NCBI GenBank assembly: GCA_938075435.1
Contig: CALJHL010000235.1
Span: forward strand, 1 to 39,646
Origin: an uncultured Thalassotalea sp.
GTDB lineage: Bacteria > Pseudomonadota > Gammaproteobacteria > Enterobacterales > Alteromonadaceae
Direction of reading: 5' to 3'
DNA length: 39,646 nucleotides
A program made the position numbers and the translations under genes. Under the pieces are notes generated by a model. It did no database searches, was not told the DNA's origin, and saw only the letters and a program-made list of their open reading frames with translations. Each line of letters begins with the position of its first letter. Within the stretch, counting starts at the first letter, position 1. Positions 11,066 through 20,863 of the stretch are shown here, one piece after another.

Positions 11066-12343
11066 CTAGCGGTTCGGGTTAGGACGTCTGTGGTGGCGAT
11101 TACCACCGGCACTTTTACCATTACGGCCACGAGCATTATTTGCAGGACGACGCGGTCTTGGTTTTGGTTTTGGCAAATCCGTTAATAAGGCATCGCTGTC
11201 ATATTTACTTACTGGCAAACTATGTTCTATATAGTCTTCGATTGCAGGTAAATTAAATACCGAATCTTCACAAGCAAAACTGATTGCATGACCATACTCT
11301 CCGGCACGACCGGTGCGACCGATGCGATGCACATAATCTTCGCAATCATCGGGTAGGTCGTAGTTAAAGATATGAGTAACATTAGGAATATGCAAACCAC
11401 GAGCGGCAACATCGGTAGCAACTAATACGTCTAATTGGCCTGAGGTAAATTGCTCAAGAATTTTAATACGTTTCTTTTGAATTACATCACCAGTGAGCAA
11501 ACCAACGCGAATATCATCAGCAATTAAATGGGCATGAACTCGTTCACAAACGTGCTTAGTGTTAGCAAAAATAATGGCTTTATCTGGCCACTCTTCTTCA
11601 ATTAGGGTTTGTAATAAAGACATTTTCTCTTCATTAGAAGGGTAAAATAGTTCTTCGCTGATCCGTAAATTAGTTTTTTGCTCTGGAGCAATTTCAACAC
11701 TGACAGGATCATTCATATGTTCAAATGCCAGCTCTTTTACCCGAAAAGATAAAGTTGCTGAATACAGCATATTTAATCGTTCTTTAGCACCAGGCATGCG
11801 ATTAAACATAAAACGAATATCGTTAATAAAGCCTAAATCGAACATACGATCGGCTTCATCAAGCACTACCGCCTCAATTTTATCAAGCTTATAAACCCCT
11901 TGTTTAAGGTAGTCTATTAAGCGACCACAGGTACCGATAATAATATCAACACCTTTATCAAGGGTTTGGCGTTGACTTTCATAACCTTCACCCCCATATA
12001 CAACCCCAAGACGTAAGCCACTGCTTTTGGCCATCTCTTTGGCGTCGTTAGCGATTTGAATCGCTAACTCACGAGTCGGCGCCATAATAATGGCTCGCGG
12101 TTGGTTATGATCAGGTTTAGGTTCTTTTAGCAGTTGATGGAAAGTCGCCGCTAAAAAGGCGATTGTTTTGCCTTCACCGGTTTGTGCTTGACCCGCAATG
12201 TCTTTACCGCTTAGAAGTATTGGTAAAGATTGTGCTTGAATCGCCGTACAAAGGTGAAAGCCCATAGATTCCAAGCCGGTCACTACTTGTGGAGCAAGAC
12301 CCAGATCGGAAAACTTAATTTCAGTTAAATGTGTTTTTGTCAT
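11066..12343 (-). CDS. rhlB: DEAD-box ATP-dependent RNA helicase RhlB
   Basis: RNA helicase of the RNase E degradosome. The 425-residue form starts at the ATG giving [16 protein letters not shown], which lines up with the E. coli N-terminus (MSKTHLTEQKFSD). A frame extension further upstream was not used. Motifs: Q-motif ([10 protein letters not shown]), Walker [50 protein letters not shown], and the C-terminal [13 protein letters not shown]. The tail is strongly basic and Asn/Arg-rich, as expected for RNA binding. It is divergent from trxA and probably transcribed with gppA. Confidence 0.96.
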   Translation of the reverse strand: MTKTHLTEIKFSDLGLAPQVVTGLESMGFHLCTAIQAQSLPILLSGKDIAGQAQTGEGKTIAFLAATFHQLLKEPKPDHNQPRAIIMAPTRELAIQIANDAKEMAKSSGLRLGVVYGGEGYESQRQTLDKGVDIIIGTCGRLIDYLKQGVYKLDKIEAVVLDEADRMFDLGFINDIRFMFNRMPGAKERLNMLYSATLSFRVKELAFEHMNDPVSVEIAPEQKTNLRISEELFYPSNEEKMSLLQTLIEEEWPDKAIIFANTKHVCERVHAHLIADDIRVGLLTGDVIQKKRIKILEQFTSGQLDVLVATDVAARGLHIPNVTHIFNYDLPDDCEDYVHRIGRTGRAGEYGHAISFACEDSVFNLPAIEDYIEHSLPVSKYDSDALLTDLPKPKPRPRRPANNARGRNGKSAGGNRHHRRPNPNR

Positions 12344-12512
12344 AAACTGTAGAATAACACTATATAGCAATTGTATATAATAAAATTTGCCCCTTATCAC
12401 TATAAATTACTTTATATACGACATACTTATGTACCAACACTTGCAAACAAGGGTGAGTGTGATTTAAAATTCCAACTTATTAAGGCAGATTGCCAACTTA
12501 ACGGAGAGAGAA

Positions 12513-12839
12513 ATGAGCGAGAAAATTGTTCAGCTAACAGATGACAGCTTTGATGCTGATGTAATTAATGCAGCTGGTCCTGTATTAGTAGATTTTTGGG
12601 CAGAATGGTGTGGCCCATGTAAAATGATTGCTCCTATTCTTTCTGAAATTTCTGAAGAATATGCGGGTAAAGTAACTGTTGGTAAATTAAATATTGACCA
12701 AAATTCAGCGACTCCACCTAAATATGGCATTCGTGGTATTCCAACGTTATTATTATTTAAAAATGGTGCCGTTGCTGATACCAAAGTTGGCGCACTTTCT
12801 AAAAATCAATTAAAAGAATTTCTCGACGGAAATCTTTAA
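12513..12839 (+). CDS. trxA: Thioredoxin 1
   Basis: The 108-residue cytoplasmic thiol-disulfide reductant has the WCGPC active site at residues 32-36, the buried Asp in [11 protein letters not shown], and the cis-proline loop [13 protein letters not shown]. Length and motifs match E. coli TrxA closely. A strong purine-rich ribosome-binding site (GGAGAGAG) lies just ahead of the ATG. A hairpin terminator follows immediately, so most transcripts should end before rho. The trxA-rho order with rhlB divergent is the conserved gammaproteobacterial arrangement. Confidence 0.98.
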   Translation: MSEKIVQLTDDSFDADVINAAGPVLVDFWAEWCGPCKMIAPILSEISEEYAGKVTVGKLNIDQNSATPPKYGIRGIPTLLLFKNGAVADTKVGALSKNQLKEFLDGNL

Positions 12840-12861
12840 TTGCTGCGGTATTTTTATAAAT

Positions 12862-12885
12862 AGGTCGGAATTTTCCGACCTTTTG
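12862..12885 (+). terminator. Rho-independent terminator after trxA
   Basis: Inverted repeat AGGTCGGAA / TTCCGACCT with a very short loop, followed by TTTGTTTATTT. It lies 22 bases after the trxA stop. Confidence 0.85.
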
Positions 12886-13070
12886 TTTATTTATTGCAGA
12901 AAAAAGCGACATAATTGCCCTGCAACTTTACCAAAGCCAAATTTAATGCTAACTTAAACATCACGCTTATCAAAATCTTAAACCATTCGTTCTGGCCGGC
13001 ACTCTAGTTGGCTCAAAACATTAATCAATTTAATCTAAATTACTTAATAAAAGCACATAGACCCATCAAT

Positions 13071-14330
13071 ATGAATCTAATCGAACTCAAAGCTCAATCT
13101 ATCAGCGAACTTATTAAACTTGCTGAAACAATGAAGCTTGAACATCTAGCCCGCACTCGCAAACAAGACGTAATCTTTGCTATTTTAAAAGCCCATGCAA
13201 AAAGTGGCGAAGACATATTTGGCGGTGGTGCCTTAGAAATTTTGCAAGACGGTTTTGGTTTCCTGCGATCGGCCGACTCATCTTATTTAGCCGGTCCTGA
13301 TGATATTTATGTGTCCCCAAGCCAAATTCGTCGTTTTAGTTTACGAACTGGTGATACCGTATTTGGTAAGATTCGCCCGCCAAAAGATGGTGAACGATAT
13401 TTTGCTCTGTTAAAAGTCAATGAAGTTAACTTTGATAAGCCAGAAAACTCTCGTAATAAAATATTGTTCGAAAATTTAACGCCAATTCATCCAGATGAAC
13501 GCTTAATCATGGAGCGAGGGAATGGTAGTACCGAAGATATTACCGCAAGAATTCTTGATTTAGCCTCTCCTATTGGTAAAGGCCAACGTGGTTTGATAGT
13601 CGCGCCACCAAAAGCCGGTAAAACCTTATTATTACAAAATATTGCCCAAAGTATTGCCCATAACCACCCTGATTGTGAGTTAATGGTGTTACTAATTGAT
13701 GAGCGTCCAGAAGAAGTTACCGAGATGCAACGTTTGGTAAAAGGTGAAGTTATTGCTTCAACTTTTGATGAGCCAGCCAGTCGTCATGTACAAGTTGCCG
13801 AAATGGTAATTGAAAAAGCCAAACGCTTAACTGAACATAAAAAAGATGTGGTCATTTTACTCGATTCAATTACTCGTTTAGCCCGTGCCTATAACACGGT
13901 GATCCCTTCGTCAGGTAAAATTCTAACGGGTGGTGTTGATGCAAATGCCTTACACCGTCCTAAGCGCTTCTTCGGTGCAGCTAGAAATATTGAAGAAGGT
14001 GGCAGTTTAACCATTATTGCGACTGCCCTAGTTGATACCGGCTCTAAAATGGATGAGGTTATCTACGAAGAGTTTAAAGGTACTGGTAATATGGAATTAC
14101 ATTTATCACGTAAAATCGCTGAAAAACGTGTATTCCCAGCCATTCACTTTAACCGCAGTGGTACTCGTCGTGAAGAGTTATTAACCAAACAAGATGAGCT
14201 GCAGAAAATGTGGATCTTGCGTAAAATTGTTCATGAAATGGGTGAAATTGATGCCATGGAGTTTATGATCGATAAACTGGCAATGAGCAAAACCAATAAT
14301 GAATTTTTCGATTCAATGAAACGAAAGTAA
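13071..14330 (+). CDS. rho: Transcription termination factor Rho
   Basis: Hexameric RNA-dependent ATPase that ends transcription. The ATG at 13071 gives [19 protein letters not shown] and a 419-residue protein, exactly the E. coli length and N-terminus. An in-frame TTG 63 bases upstream would add a segment absent from homologues and was rejected. Motifs: RNP1-type [14 protein letters not shown] in the RNA-binding domain, Walker [25 protein letters not shown], the Q-loop region [16 protein letters not shown], and the R-loop/arginine-finger stretch [11 protein letters not shown]. The ~230-base leader between the trxA terminator and rho is long, as in E. coli, where it carries autoregulation; here nothing specific was recognised in it. 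Confidence 0.98.
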   Translation: MNLIELKAQSISELIKLAETMKLEHLARTRKQDVIFAILKAHAKSGEDIFGGGALEILQDGFGFLRSADSSYLAGPDDIYVSPSQIRRFSLRTGDTVFGKIRPPKDGERYFALLKVNEVNFDKPENSRNKILFENLTPIHPDERLIMERGNGSTEDITARILDLASPIGKGQRGLIVAPPKAGKTLLLQNIAQSIAHNHPDCELMVLLIDERPEEVTEMQRLVKGEVIASTFDEPASRHVQVAEMVIEKAKRLTEHKKDVVILLDSITRLARAYNTVIPSSGKILTGGVDANALHRPKRFFGAARNIEEGGSLTIIATALVDTGSKMDEVIYEEFKGTGNMELHLSRKIAEKRVFPAIHFNRSGTRREELLTKQDELQKMWILRKIVHEMGEIDAMEFMIDKLAMSKTNNEFFDSMKRK

Positions 14331-14368
14331 CAACTTAGTACCGGACTATCGGTATTAAGAAAGCCTAT

Positions 14369-14396
14369 AAAACCGACATTATGTCGGTTTTTTATT
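14369..14396 (+). terminator. Rho-independent terminator after rho
   Basis: Stem ACCGAC / GTCGGT with loop ATTAT, flanked by A-run and followed by TTTTTTATT, 39 bases after the rho stop. Confidence 0.88.
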
Positions 14397-14515
14397 GGCT
14401 GTTAATTAACAATTTTAAAGTTTTAATATATATTTTGGCTTTTATTAGGCATATCAGCACAAATTAAGCGATAATCTGCATTGAGAAGATTAAATTAACC
14501 AGAGTTGAACTAGCA

Positions 14516-15376
14516 TTGACCAAACCTAGCGGTAAGCGCTTAAATAAATTTATTAGTGAATCGGGTTTTTGTTCGCGCCGTGGTGCCGATAAATTAATCG
14601 AGCAAGGGCAAGTAACCATTAATGACCAAGTTCCCGAACTTGGTACTAAAGTCATGCCCGGGGATATTGTCAAAGTCGATGGTAAAGCCATTGCCTCTAT
14701 GCCGGAAAACAAATCGGACCGTATTTATATTGTCTATAACAAGCCAATCGGTATTACTTGTACTACCGAGCGGGATGTTCGCGGCAATATTATTGATGCC
14801 ATTGGTCACAAAGAGCGGATATTCCCGATTGGCCGCCTCGATAAACCTTCAGAAGGCTTGATTTTCTTAACCAGCGACGGTGATATTGTTAATAAAATAT
14901 TACGTGCCGAAAATGCTCATGATAAAGAGTACGAGGTTACGGTCGACATCCCAATAAGCGAACGCTTTATTGATCGTATGGCCCGTGGCGTGCCCATTCT
15001 AGGCACTAGAACCAAGCCTTGCAAAGTCAGCATGTTAGGCAAATTTAAATTCAAGATCACCCTAACCCAAGGCCTAAACCGCCAAATTAGGCGGATGTGT
15101 GAATTTTTCGGTTATGAGGTTGTCACCCTAAAACGTACCCGTATTATGTCGGTCTCGCTTGACAACTTAAGGCCTGGACAATGGCGCGATTTAAATGCCG
15201 CAGAAATGCAGGAAATTAATGATGCGGTGGCGACGTCGAAAAAAACCGCACCGATAGATCAGAAAAAAGTTAAATCGTACGCTGAAAAAATTGACCCTTG
15301 GGCAAAAATTGAAGACGAAATTAACAATCAAAAAACAACTAATAGCTCAACCTTGAGTCTTAAACCGAAAAAGTAA
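14516..15376 (+). CDS. rluF: 23S rRNA pseudouridine synthase RluF
   Basis: Pseudouridine synthase of the RsuA/RluB/E/F group; RluF modifies U2604 of 23S rRNA in E. coli. An S4 RNA-binding domain (about residues 8-60, [24 protein letters not shown]) is followed by the catalytic domain with [17 protein letters not shown] (catalytic Asp109). Later motifs are [15 protein letters not shown] and [20 protein letters not shown]. The sequence [14 protein letters not shown] and [13 protein letters not shown] match RluF rather than RluB. The start is a TTG giving [10 protein letters not shown]; no ATG lies in a suitable place. The Lys/Ser/Thr-rich tail beyond about residue 240 is a low-complexity extension. 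Confidence 0.93.
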   Translation: MTKPSGKRLNKFISESGFCSRRGADKLIEQGQVTINDQVPELGTKVMPGDIVKVDGKAIASMPENKSDRIYIVYNKPIGITCTTERDVRGNIIDAIGHKERIFPIGRLDKPSEGLIFLTSDGDIVNKILRAENAHDKEYEVTVDIPISERFIDRMARGVPILGTRTKPCKVSMLGKFKFKITLTQGLNRQIRRMCEFFGYEVVTLKRTRIMSVSLDNLRPGQWRDLNAAEMQEINDAVATSKKTAPIDQKKVKSYAEKIDPWAKIEDEINNQKTTNSSTLSLKPKK

Positions 15377-15414
15377 ACCACAATTTATTGACAACTTAGT
15401 TGGCAATGACCAAC

Positions 15415-15447
15415 AAAAAGCCGATGTTATTAAACATCGGCTTTTTA
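15415..15447. terminator. Bidirectional terminator between rluF and the amidohydrolase pair
   Basis: Perfect 14-base inverted repeat (AAAAAGCCGATGTT / AACATCGGCTTTTT) with a four-base loop, giving a T-run on both strands. It separates convergent genes and should serve both. Confidence 0.92.
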
Positions 15448-15482
15448 GTTTTCACTGTCCTATCTTGAGATAGGCTGAGAAA

Positions 15483-16763
15483 TTAAGGACGCACGTATTG
15501 TTGCGGCTTTTCTTTGTCTAAACTTAAATAACGGTCACGTAATTTGGTTTGACGAGATTCTAATGGTACTTCTTTACCATTAATAATCACATTCGTCGGC
15601 GCTTGCATTACTTCTAATGGGTCACCTGACCACACCACTACATCGGCAACCATGCCGACTTTTAAACTTCCGTATTGGTCATCAATACCATAAATTTTCG
15701 CTGGTGCAGTGGTTAACGACGCTAACCCCGCTTGCCATGGCAAGCCATTGGCAACAGCATTACCGGCATGCTGTGAAGCTAAACGAATATTATGGGTGTT
15801 CATGCCAATCGCGACAGTAACACCGGCTTTATGCAAGCGTTCGGCATTTGCTAATGTCGCCCCGTTTTCATCAAAACTATAAGATAAATTCGATTCAGGG
15901 TTTAAAATTACCGCGATTTTAGCCGCGGCTAATTCGTCAGCCACGCGCCATGCTTGGCTAGCGCCAACCAAAGTGATATTCAACTGGTTAAAGTCGGCCT
16001 TCATTTGGATAACCCGGCGAATATCAGGTGCTCTATTGACGATAACCAATAGTGGCATTTCACCTTTAACGACTGGAACTAACGCTTTCGTGTCAGTTTT
16101 ATTTAACAAGCCATGCCATTCAGTTTGTGGGTTGAATTTAATCTTAGCAGCATAAATTGCGTCATTTAATGCCTGTTCAAAATTCACCCACAGTGCGGCG
16201 CGAGTGCCGCCGACGGTATCGGCGCCAGAACGTGACAAATCAACGGTCATAAAAGCATGCGGTTTAAATACTGGCAGCTGATCATCACCAAGAGTGATCA
16301 TCGCGCCTTGGCCTTTATACATGTTGTCGGTATAGTTCAGCGAAGTTGCAGCGCTGGTAAAACCTTCAATGCGAGTAATATTACGCAGTGTTGTGTCTGG
16401 GCTAATGGCTAAACTTGCATCAAGCGCCGCAGATAAATTAGATTTTTCAGAAGACGAGTCAACCGTGCCAACCCAAGATGGTACTTCAACTAGGCCAAGC
16501 GATGTATACGCACCAATTAAGCCAGGTGTTACCACTTTGCCTTTAGCATCAATAACTCGAAAGCTGCTATCGGGGCTTTTCGCTGATTTAATAATGTTAG
16601 TAATGCGGCCATCGGCGATTAACACCGTCGCATTGTCAATGGTGCCCTGGGCGGTCATGGTATGAACCTTACCGCCAACAATGGCTATTTTTTCTGCCTG
16701 GCTAATGCCACTAAAAGCGAGTGTTGATATTGCCGCCATTGCGGTTAACGTTAATTTGCTCAT
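15483..16763 (-). CDS. Exported amidohydrolase-fold protein lacking metal ligands
   Basis: The 426-residue protein has a signal peptide (MSKLTLTAMAAISTLAFSGISQA). The amidohydrolase composite domain is clear at both ends: IAIVGGKVHTMTAQGTIDNATVLIADGRI and SLKVGMVADVVVWSGDPLEV. The active-site positions are not kept, however. Where the upstream partner has DVHSH, this protein has GAYTS (residues 84-88). The HMH strand becomes IVN, the single-His strand becomes GAS, and the HSDSD motif becomes MNTHN. It overlaps the upstream amidohydrolase by 4 bases, so the two are made together. It is probably a non-catalytic partner subunit or has changed function; substrate unknown. Confidence 0.88.
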   Translation of the reverse strand: MSKLTLTAMAAISTLAFSGISQAEKIAIVGGKVHTMTAQGTIDNATVLIADGRITNIIKSAKSPDSSFRVIDAKGKVVTPGLIGAYTSLGLVEVPSWVGTVDSSSEKSNLSAALDASLAISPDTTLRNITRIEGFTSAATSLNYTDNMYKGQGAMITLGDDQLPVFKPHAFMTVDLSRSGADTVGGTRAALWVNFEQALNDAIYAAKIKFNPQTEWHGLLNKTDTKALVPVVKGEMPLLVIVNRAPDIRRVIQMKADFNQLNITLVGASQAWRVADELAAAKIAVILNPESNLSYSFDENGATLANAERLHKAGVTVAIGMNTHNIRLASQHAGNAVANGLPWQAGLASLTTAPAKIYGIDDQYGSLKVGMVADVVVWSGDPLEVMQAPTNVIINGKEVPLESRQTKLRDRYLSLDKEKPQQYVRP

Positions 16764-18184
16764 TTGTGGTCTCCTTCGCCAACTTGTCCTAACTCATAAT
16801 CACTTATTGCCCAAGTTTCAGGTTTGTTTCGGTCAAAAGCTAAGCCGCCATCGATAAAAACTAATTCTGCTTGTGAATAGGTTGAGAATGGGTCAGCGCT
16901 CCATAACACCACGTCGGCATTTTTACCCACTTCTAATGAACCGGTTTCATCAAAAATGCCTAATGATTTAGCTGCATTGGCTGACAGCCATGACCAAGCT
17001 TCGGCTTTAGAAATATTAATGCCGGCACGTTGGCCATCAGACAGTGCTTTCGCTGCTTCTTGATTTAAACGTTGGATACCTTGATCACTATCAGAGTGGA
17101 CAATGGCACAGGCTTTAGCGTTGGCCACCATAGGTATATTTTCACGAATACCATCATAGGCTTCCATTTTAAAGCCCCACCAGTCAGCCCACATTGCTGA
17201 ACAAATATTATTTTCGGCTAACTTGTCGGCAATTTTATAGGCTTCAACGGCATGTTGGAATGAAGCAATTTGGTAGTTAAATTCTTTCATGACGTCAATC
17301 ATGGTACCCATGTCATCGGCACGGTAACAATGCATATGGACTAATATTTCACCGGCGAGAACACCCGTCAGGGTTTCTAAATTTAAGTCTCTCTTTGGCG
17401 CTTTAGCATCTTTGCCAGCATCGTAATCTATCTTATATTTATCCCAAGATGCTTGATAATTTTGCGCATCTGCCCAAGCTTGTCGATAGCCAGCGACATT
17501 ACCCATACGTGTCATTGGCCCACCTTTTTCGCCATACACCCGTTTTGGATTTTCACCACAGGCCATTTTTAAGCCGTACGGCGCACCAGGAAATTTCATA
17601 TCTTGCATGACCCGGTTAGGTAAATTTTTAACGGTAACGCCGCGGCCACCAATTAGGTTGCCAGAGCCCGGTAAAATTTGCATTGTGGTGACGCCGCCCG
17701 CTAAGGCACGACGGAAACCAGGATCTTGCGGCCATAATGAATGCTCGGCCCATACTGCAGCAGTAACTGGCTTAGTCATTTCGTTGCCATCAGCATGTGA
17801 ACCGGTATCTGGAGTTGCATAAACACCTAAATGGCTGTGCACATCAATAATACCAGGAGTTAGCCATTTACCATTACCGTCAATCACTTTTACGTTAGCA
17901 GCAGTAGCCGCTATATCATTACCAATGGCTTTGATTTTGCCGTTTTCTAATAACACCGCAGTGTTTTCAACAAAACCACCAATACCATCCAATAAATTAA
18001 CATTGGTAATTAGTGTTGGCACACTGGCTAATGCTTGGTAGGTACTTGGGAACGGGTTTTTATTGATTTCGACAAATGCTGCTTGCGCTGGTTTGGCTTC
18101 ATCGCCGCCACAACCCACTAAGGTTATGCCAGCAACTAAAGTTAAGCTGCTCAGCATAGCTTTACTTAGTTTTTTGTTTTTCAT
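16760..18184 (-). CDS. Exported amidohydrolase (imidazolonepropionase-like), probable lipoprotein
   Basis: A 474-residue amidohydrolase-superfamily metalloenzyme. The N-terminus has a lipoprotein signal with lipobox LVGC (Cys25), so it is probably anchored to a membrane facing the periplasm. Metal ligands are in place: DVHSH (Asp114, His116, His118), the LVHMHCYRADD strand (His283/His285), QHAVEAYKIAD (His311) and VHSDSDQG (Asp365 region). The C-terminal KNADVVLWSADPF returns to the composite beta-sandwich. Relatives hydrolyse cyclic amides or dipeptides (prolidase/imidazolonepropionase-like), but the substrate is not deducible. It is first in a two-gene operon with the ligand-less paralogue. 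Confidence 0.9.
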   Translation of the reverse strand: MKNKKLSKAMLSSLTLVAGITLVGCGGDEAKPAQAAFVEINKNPFPSTYQALASVPTLITNVNLLDGIGGFVENTAVLLENGKIKAIGNDIAATAANVKVIDGNGKWLTPGIIDVHSHLGVYATPDTGSHADGNEMTKPVTAAVWAEHSLWPQDPGFRRALAGGVTTMQILPGSGNLIGGRGVTVKNLPNRVMQDMKFPGAPYGLKMACGENPKRVYGEKGGPMTRMGNVAGYRQAWADAQNYQASWDKYKIDYDAGKDAKAPKRDLNLETLTGVLAGEILVHMHCYRADDMGTMIDVMKEFNYQIASFQHAVEAYKIADKLAENNICSAMWADWWGFKMEAYDGIRENIPMVANAKACAIVHSDSDQGIQRLNQEAAKALSDGQRAGINISKAEAWSWLSANAAKSLGIFDETGSLEVGKNADVVLWSADPFSTYSQAELVFIDGGLAFDRNKPETWAISDYELGQVGEGDHK

Positions 18185-18491
18185 GGTATCTCTTATTTTT
18201 TAAAATATGCTCGGTTATGCTAACAGGCAAAACCTCCAATGTCATGGTGACTCACCGTGAAATATCGGTTAATTAACTGTTTTTAGGTAAACAGAGCGCA
18301 GATATTTCTGGCTAAAAATACCAGCAAACAGTGTTTGCTTATTTAGGCCGGAGCTTTTGCCTTGTTGCTATGACTGAGCAGCTCACTCGAAAATCGACCT
18401 GCAGCTCAGGTATAACCTATAACAAAGTCAATAATGTTAAATATTTCAAATACCTTGTATAATGCCAACAAACAATTTTCGATATAAAAAT
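18185..18491. promoter_or_regulatory. Divergent promoter region between the amidohydrolase pair and ubiD
   Basis: No gene is seen in these 307 bases. A perfect TATAAT lies at 18458-18463, about 28 bases ahead of the ubiD ATG, a good -10 candidate with a weak -35 (TGTTAA at 18435). The in-frame ATG at 18462 falls inside this -10, which supports the downstream ubiD start. A small GGTGA-C-TCACC palindrome lies at 18245-18256; its role is unknown. Confidence 0.55.
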
Positions 18492-19982
18492 ATGAAATAT
18501 AACGATCTTCGAGATTTTATTGCCCAATTAGAAAGTATTGGTCAACTGAAACGCATTAAACAACCAATTTCCACCGAATTAGCGATGACCGAGATCAGTG
18601 ATCGAACTCTACGAGCTGAAGGCCCGGCATTATTGTTTGAAAACCCAATTGGCTTCGATACGCCAGTATTAACCAATTTATTTGGCACCCCTGAGCGCGT
18701 CGCGTTAGCGATGGGCCAAAAAGATGTAACGGCGCTGCGTGAGGTTGGCAAACTGTTAGCGCTATTAAAAGAGCCTGAGCCACCGACAGGTTTTAAAGAT
18801 GCCCTGAGTAAATTACCCGTTTATAAGCAAGTCTTAAACATGCCAGTAAAACGCCTTAAAAAAGCGCCGTGCCAAGACATCGTATTTAGTGGCGAAGATG
18901 TCGATTTATACAAGCTGCCAATTCAAAAATGTTGGCCAGGTGATGTTGCCCCACTAATTACTTGGGGTCTAACGGTGACTCGCGGTCCCGAAAAAGAACG
19001 ACAAAACTTAGGTATTTACCGTCAACAATTATTAGCGAAAAACAAAGTTGTTATGCGTTGGTTATCGCATCGTGGTGGCGCTTTAGATTTTCAAGATTTC
19101 AAAAACAAATTCCCAGGTGAAAACTACCCCGTATCGGTTGCTTTAGGCGCCGATCCAGCAACAATTCTCGGCGCCGTAACGCCGGTTCCCGATTCATTAT
19201 CTGAATACGCTTTTGCCGGCCTATTACGTGGTAGTAAATCGGAAGTGGTGAAATGTTTAAGTAATGATCTCGAAGTTCCTGCATCGGCAGAAATTGTCCT
19301 TGAAGGCTATATTGCTCCGAATGAAATGGCACCTGAGGGGCCATATGGTGATCACACCGGTTATTACAATGAAGTCGATGACTTTCCGGTGTTTACGGTT
19401 ACCCACATAACCATGCGCAAAGATCCTATCTACCATAGTACCTTTACCGGCCGACCACCAGATGAGCCGGCGGTATTAGGTGTTGCTTTAAATGAAGTGT
19501 TTGTCCCTATCATCCAAAAGCAATTCCCTGAGATTGTTGACTTTTATTTGCCGCCAGAAGGCTGTTCTTACCGAATGGCGATAGTGACCATGAAGAAGCA
19601 ATACCCTGGTCATGCAAAGCGAGTAATGATGGGGGTTTGGTCATTCTTGCGACAGTTTATGTACACCAAGTTTGTTATTGTTTGCGACGATGACGTCAAC
19701 GCCCGCGATTGGAAGGATGTCATTTGGGCGATGACCACTCGTATGGATCCGGCTCGTGATACCACTTTAATTGAAAATACCCCAATCGATTATCTTGATT
19801 TTGCTTCACCGGTATCCGGTTTAGGGTCAAAAATGGGTATGGACGCCACCAATAAATGGCCAGGCGAAACCAATCGAGAATGGGGTGAACCTATTGTTAT
19901 GACTAGCGAAATAAAAGACTACGTCGATGAAATCTGGGATGAGTTAGCCATTTTTCCCAACGACAAAACGCCAGCCGAATAA
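18492..19982 (+). CDS. ubiD: 4-hydroxy-3-polyprenylbenzoate decarboxylase UbiD
   Basis: Decarboxylates 3-polyprenyl-4-hydroxybenzoate in ubiquinone synthesis, using the prenylated FMN cofactor made by UbiX. The ATG giving [22 protein letters not shown] matches the E. coli start and yields 496 residues (E. coli 497). Motifs: [16 protein letters not shown], the cofactor region [33 protein letters not shown], the acidic [24 protein letters not shown] active-site stretch, and [18 protein letters not shown]. It is followed 71 bases later by fre, as in E. coli. Together with ubiE-ubiJ-ubiB, a large part of ubiquinone synthesis is in this window. Confidence 0.97.
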   Translation: MKYNDLRDFIAQLESIGQLKRIKQPISTELAMTEISDRTLRAEGPALLFENPIGFDTPVLTNLFGTPERVALAMGQKDVTALREVGKLLALLKEPEPPTGFKDALSKLPVYKQVLNMPVKRLKKAPCQDIVFSGEDVDLYKLPIQKCWPGDVAPLITWGLTVTRGPEKERQNLGIYRQQLLAKNKVVMRWLSHRGGALDFQDFKNKFPGENYPVSVALGADPATILGAVTPVPDSLSEYAFAGLLRGSKSEVVKCLSNDLEVPASAEIVLEGYIAPNEMAPEGPYGDHTGYYNEVDDFPVFTVTHITMRKDPIYHSTFTGRPPDEPAVLGVALNEVFVPIIQKQFPEIVDFYLPPEGCSYRMAIVTMKKQYPGHAKRVMMGVWSFLRQFMYTKFVIVCDDDVNARDWKDVIWAMTTRMDPARDTTLIENTPIDYLDFASPVSGLGSKMGMDATNKWPGETNREWGEPIVMTSEIKDYVDEIWDELAIFPNDKTPAE

Positions 19983-20053
19983 TCGTAATGCGTTGTGCTG
20001 AGTATGTTCAGGCGACGCAATTTTTAAAAAATTAATGAATAAACTTTAAATAT

Positions 20054-20755
20054 ATGAAGCCAATAAATTGTCAGGTACAAGCCATTACTGCTCTTACCGA
20101 AAATGTCTATGAAGTATTATTAAAACCGCAACAAGTAGTAGATTACAGTGCCGGACAATACTTACAAGTAGTGTTAAGCCCTGAAGACAAACGACCTTTC
20201 TCAATTGCTAGTTGTCCTGGTGATGATTTAATAGAGCTGCAAATCGGTGCTTTTAGTGAGAATGCTTGGTCAATGCAAGTGATCGACCACCTTAAAAACA
20301 ATCAACAGGTCAGTATTGAAATACCTGGTGGTACGGCGCAATTGCGCATTGACAGCAAGCGTCCTATTATTTTGGTAGCGGGCGGCACCGGTTTTTCTTA
20401 TATTAAATCCATTCTTGCTGAATTAGTTAAGCGCGATTGTAAACAACCGATTTTGGTTTATTGGGGGCTTCGCGACCCCAGTGCTTGTTATCAATTAGCG
20501 CAGACTAAAGCCATGGTCGACAAGCTTGTTGATGGTAAACTTACCATGGTGGTGGAAAACCCAGATCCGCAATGGCAGGGTCGTATTGGTCGAGTACACG
20601 AAGTTTTATTAGCCGATATATTAAGCTTGGACCCTTATGATATTTATCTTGCTGGTGGATTTGAAATGGTGTGTTTTTTACGAAATGAATTCATCAAGCA
20701 AGGTGCCTTAAAAGCCCATATGTATGCCGATGCCTTTGCTTTTATGAAAGAGTAA
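20054..20755 (+). CDS. fre: NAD(P)H-flavin reductase Fre
   Basis: The 233-residue ferredoxin-reductase-fold enzyme reduces free flavins with NAD(P)H. Flavin-contact motif RPFSIASCP, nucleotide-binding GGTGFSYIKSILAEL, YWGLRDPSACY, and the C-terminal YLAGGFEMVCFLRNEF and DAFAFMKE are all in the order of E. coli Fre, which has the same length. Position directly after ubiD also matches E. coli. Soluble and cytoplasmic. Reduced flavin may also help UbiX make the UbiD cofactor, which is inference. Confidence 0.95.
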   Translation: MKPINCQVQAITALTENVYEVLLKPQQVVDYSAGQYLQVVLSPEDKRPFSIASCPGDDLIELQIGAFSENAWSMQVIDHLKNNQQVSIEIPGGTAQLRIDSKRPIILVAGGTGFSYIKSILAELVKRDCKQPILVYWGLRDPSACYQLAQTKAMVDKLVDGKLTMVVENPDPQWQGRIGRVHEVLLADILSLDPYDIYLAGGFEMVCFLRNEFIKQGALKAHMYADAFAFMKE

Positions 20756-20800
20756 CAATAGTTGTTATACAAATTCTAGTCAGTTTGTCGCCAAAAATGT

Positions 20801-20825
20801 AAGGGAGCCGATTGGCTCCCTTTGT
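20801..20825. terminator. Terminator after fre, possibly bidirectional
   Basis: Stem AAGGGAGCC / GGCTCCCTT with a four-base GATT loop, followed by a short T-run on the plus strand. The minus-strand exit (ACATTTTTGG) is also T-rich, so it may also serve the convergent secreted-protein gene. Confidence 0.85.
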
Positions 20826-20863
20826 TATGGTAGGTATTAAGGCAATACCTTATTTAGAATAAA

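Noticed and set aside
12344-12400. N-terminal extension of rhlB by 19 residues
   Set aside because: The [13 protein letters not shown] start matches the conserved RhlB N-terminus; the extension lies in the divergent promoter region.
13008-13070. N-terminal extension of rho by 21 residues from an upstream TTG
   Set aside because: The ATG at 13071 gives exactly the E. coli N-terminus and length (419), and the extension has no counterpart in homologues.
18462-18491. Upstream ATG for ubiD
   Set aside because: It overlaps a perfect TATAAT promoter element, and the downstream ATG matches the family start MKYNDLRDF.
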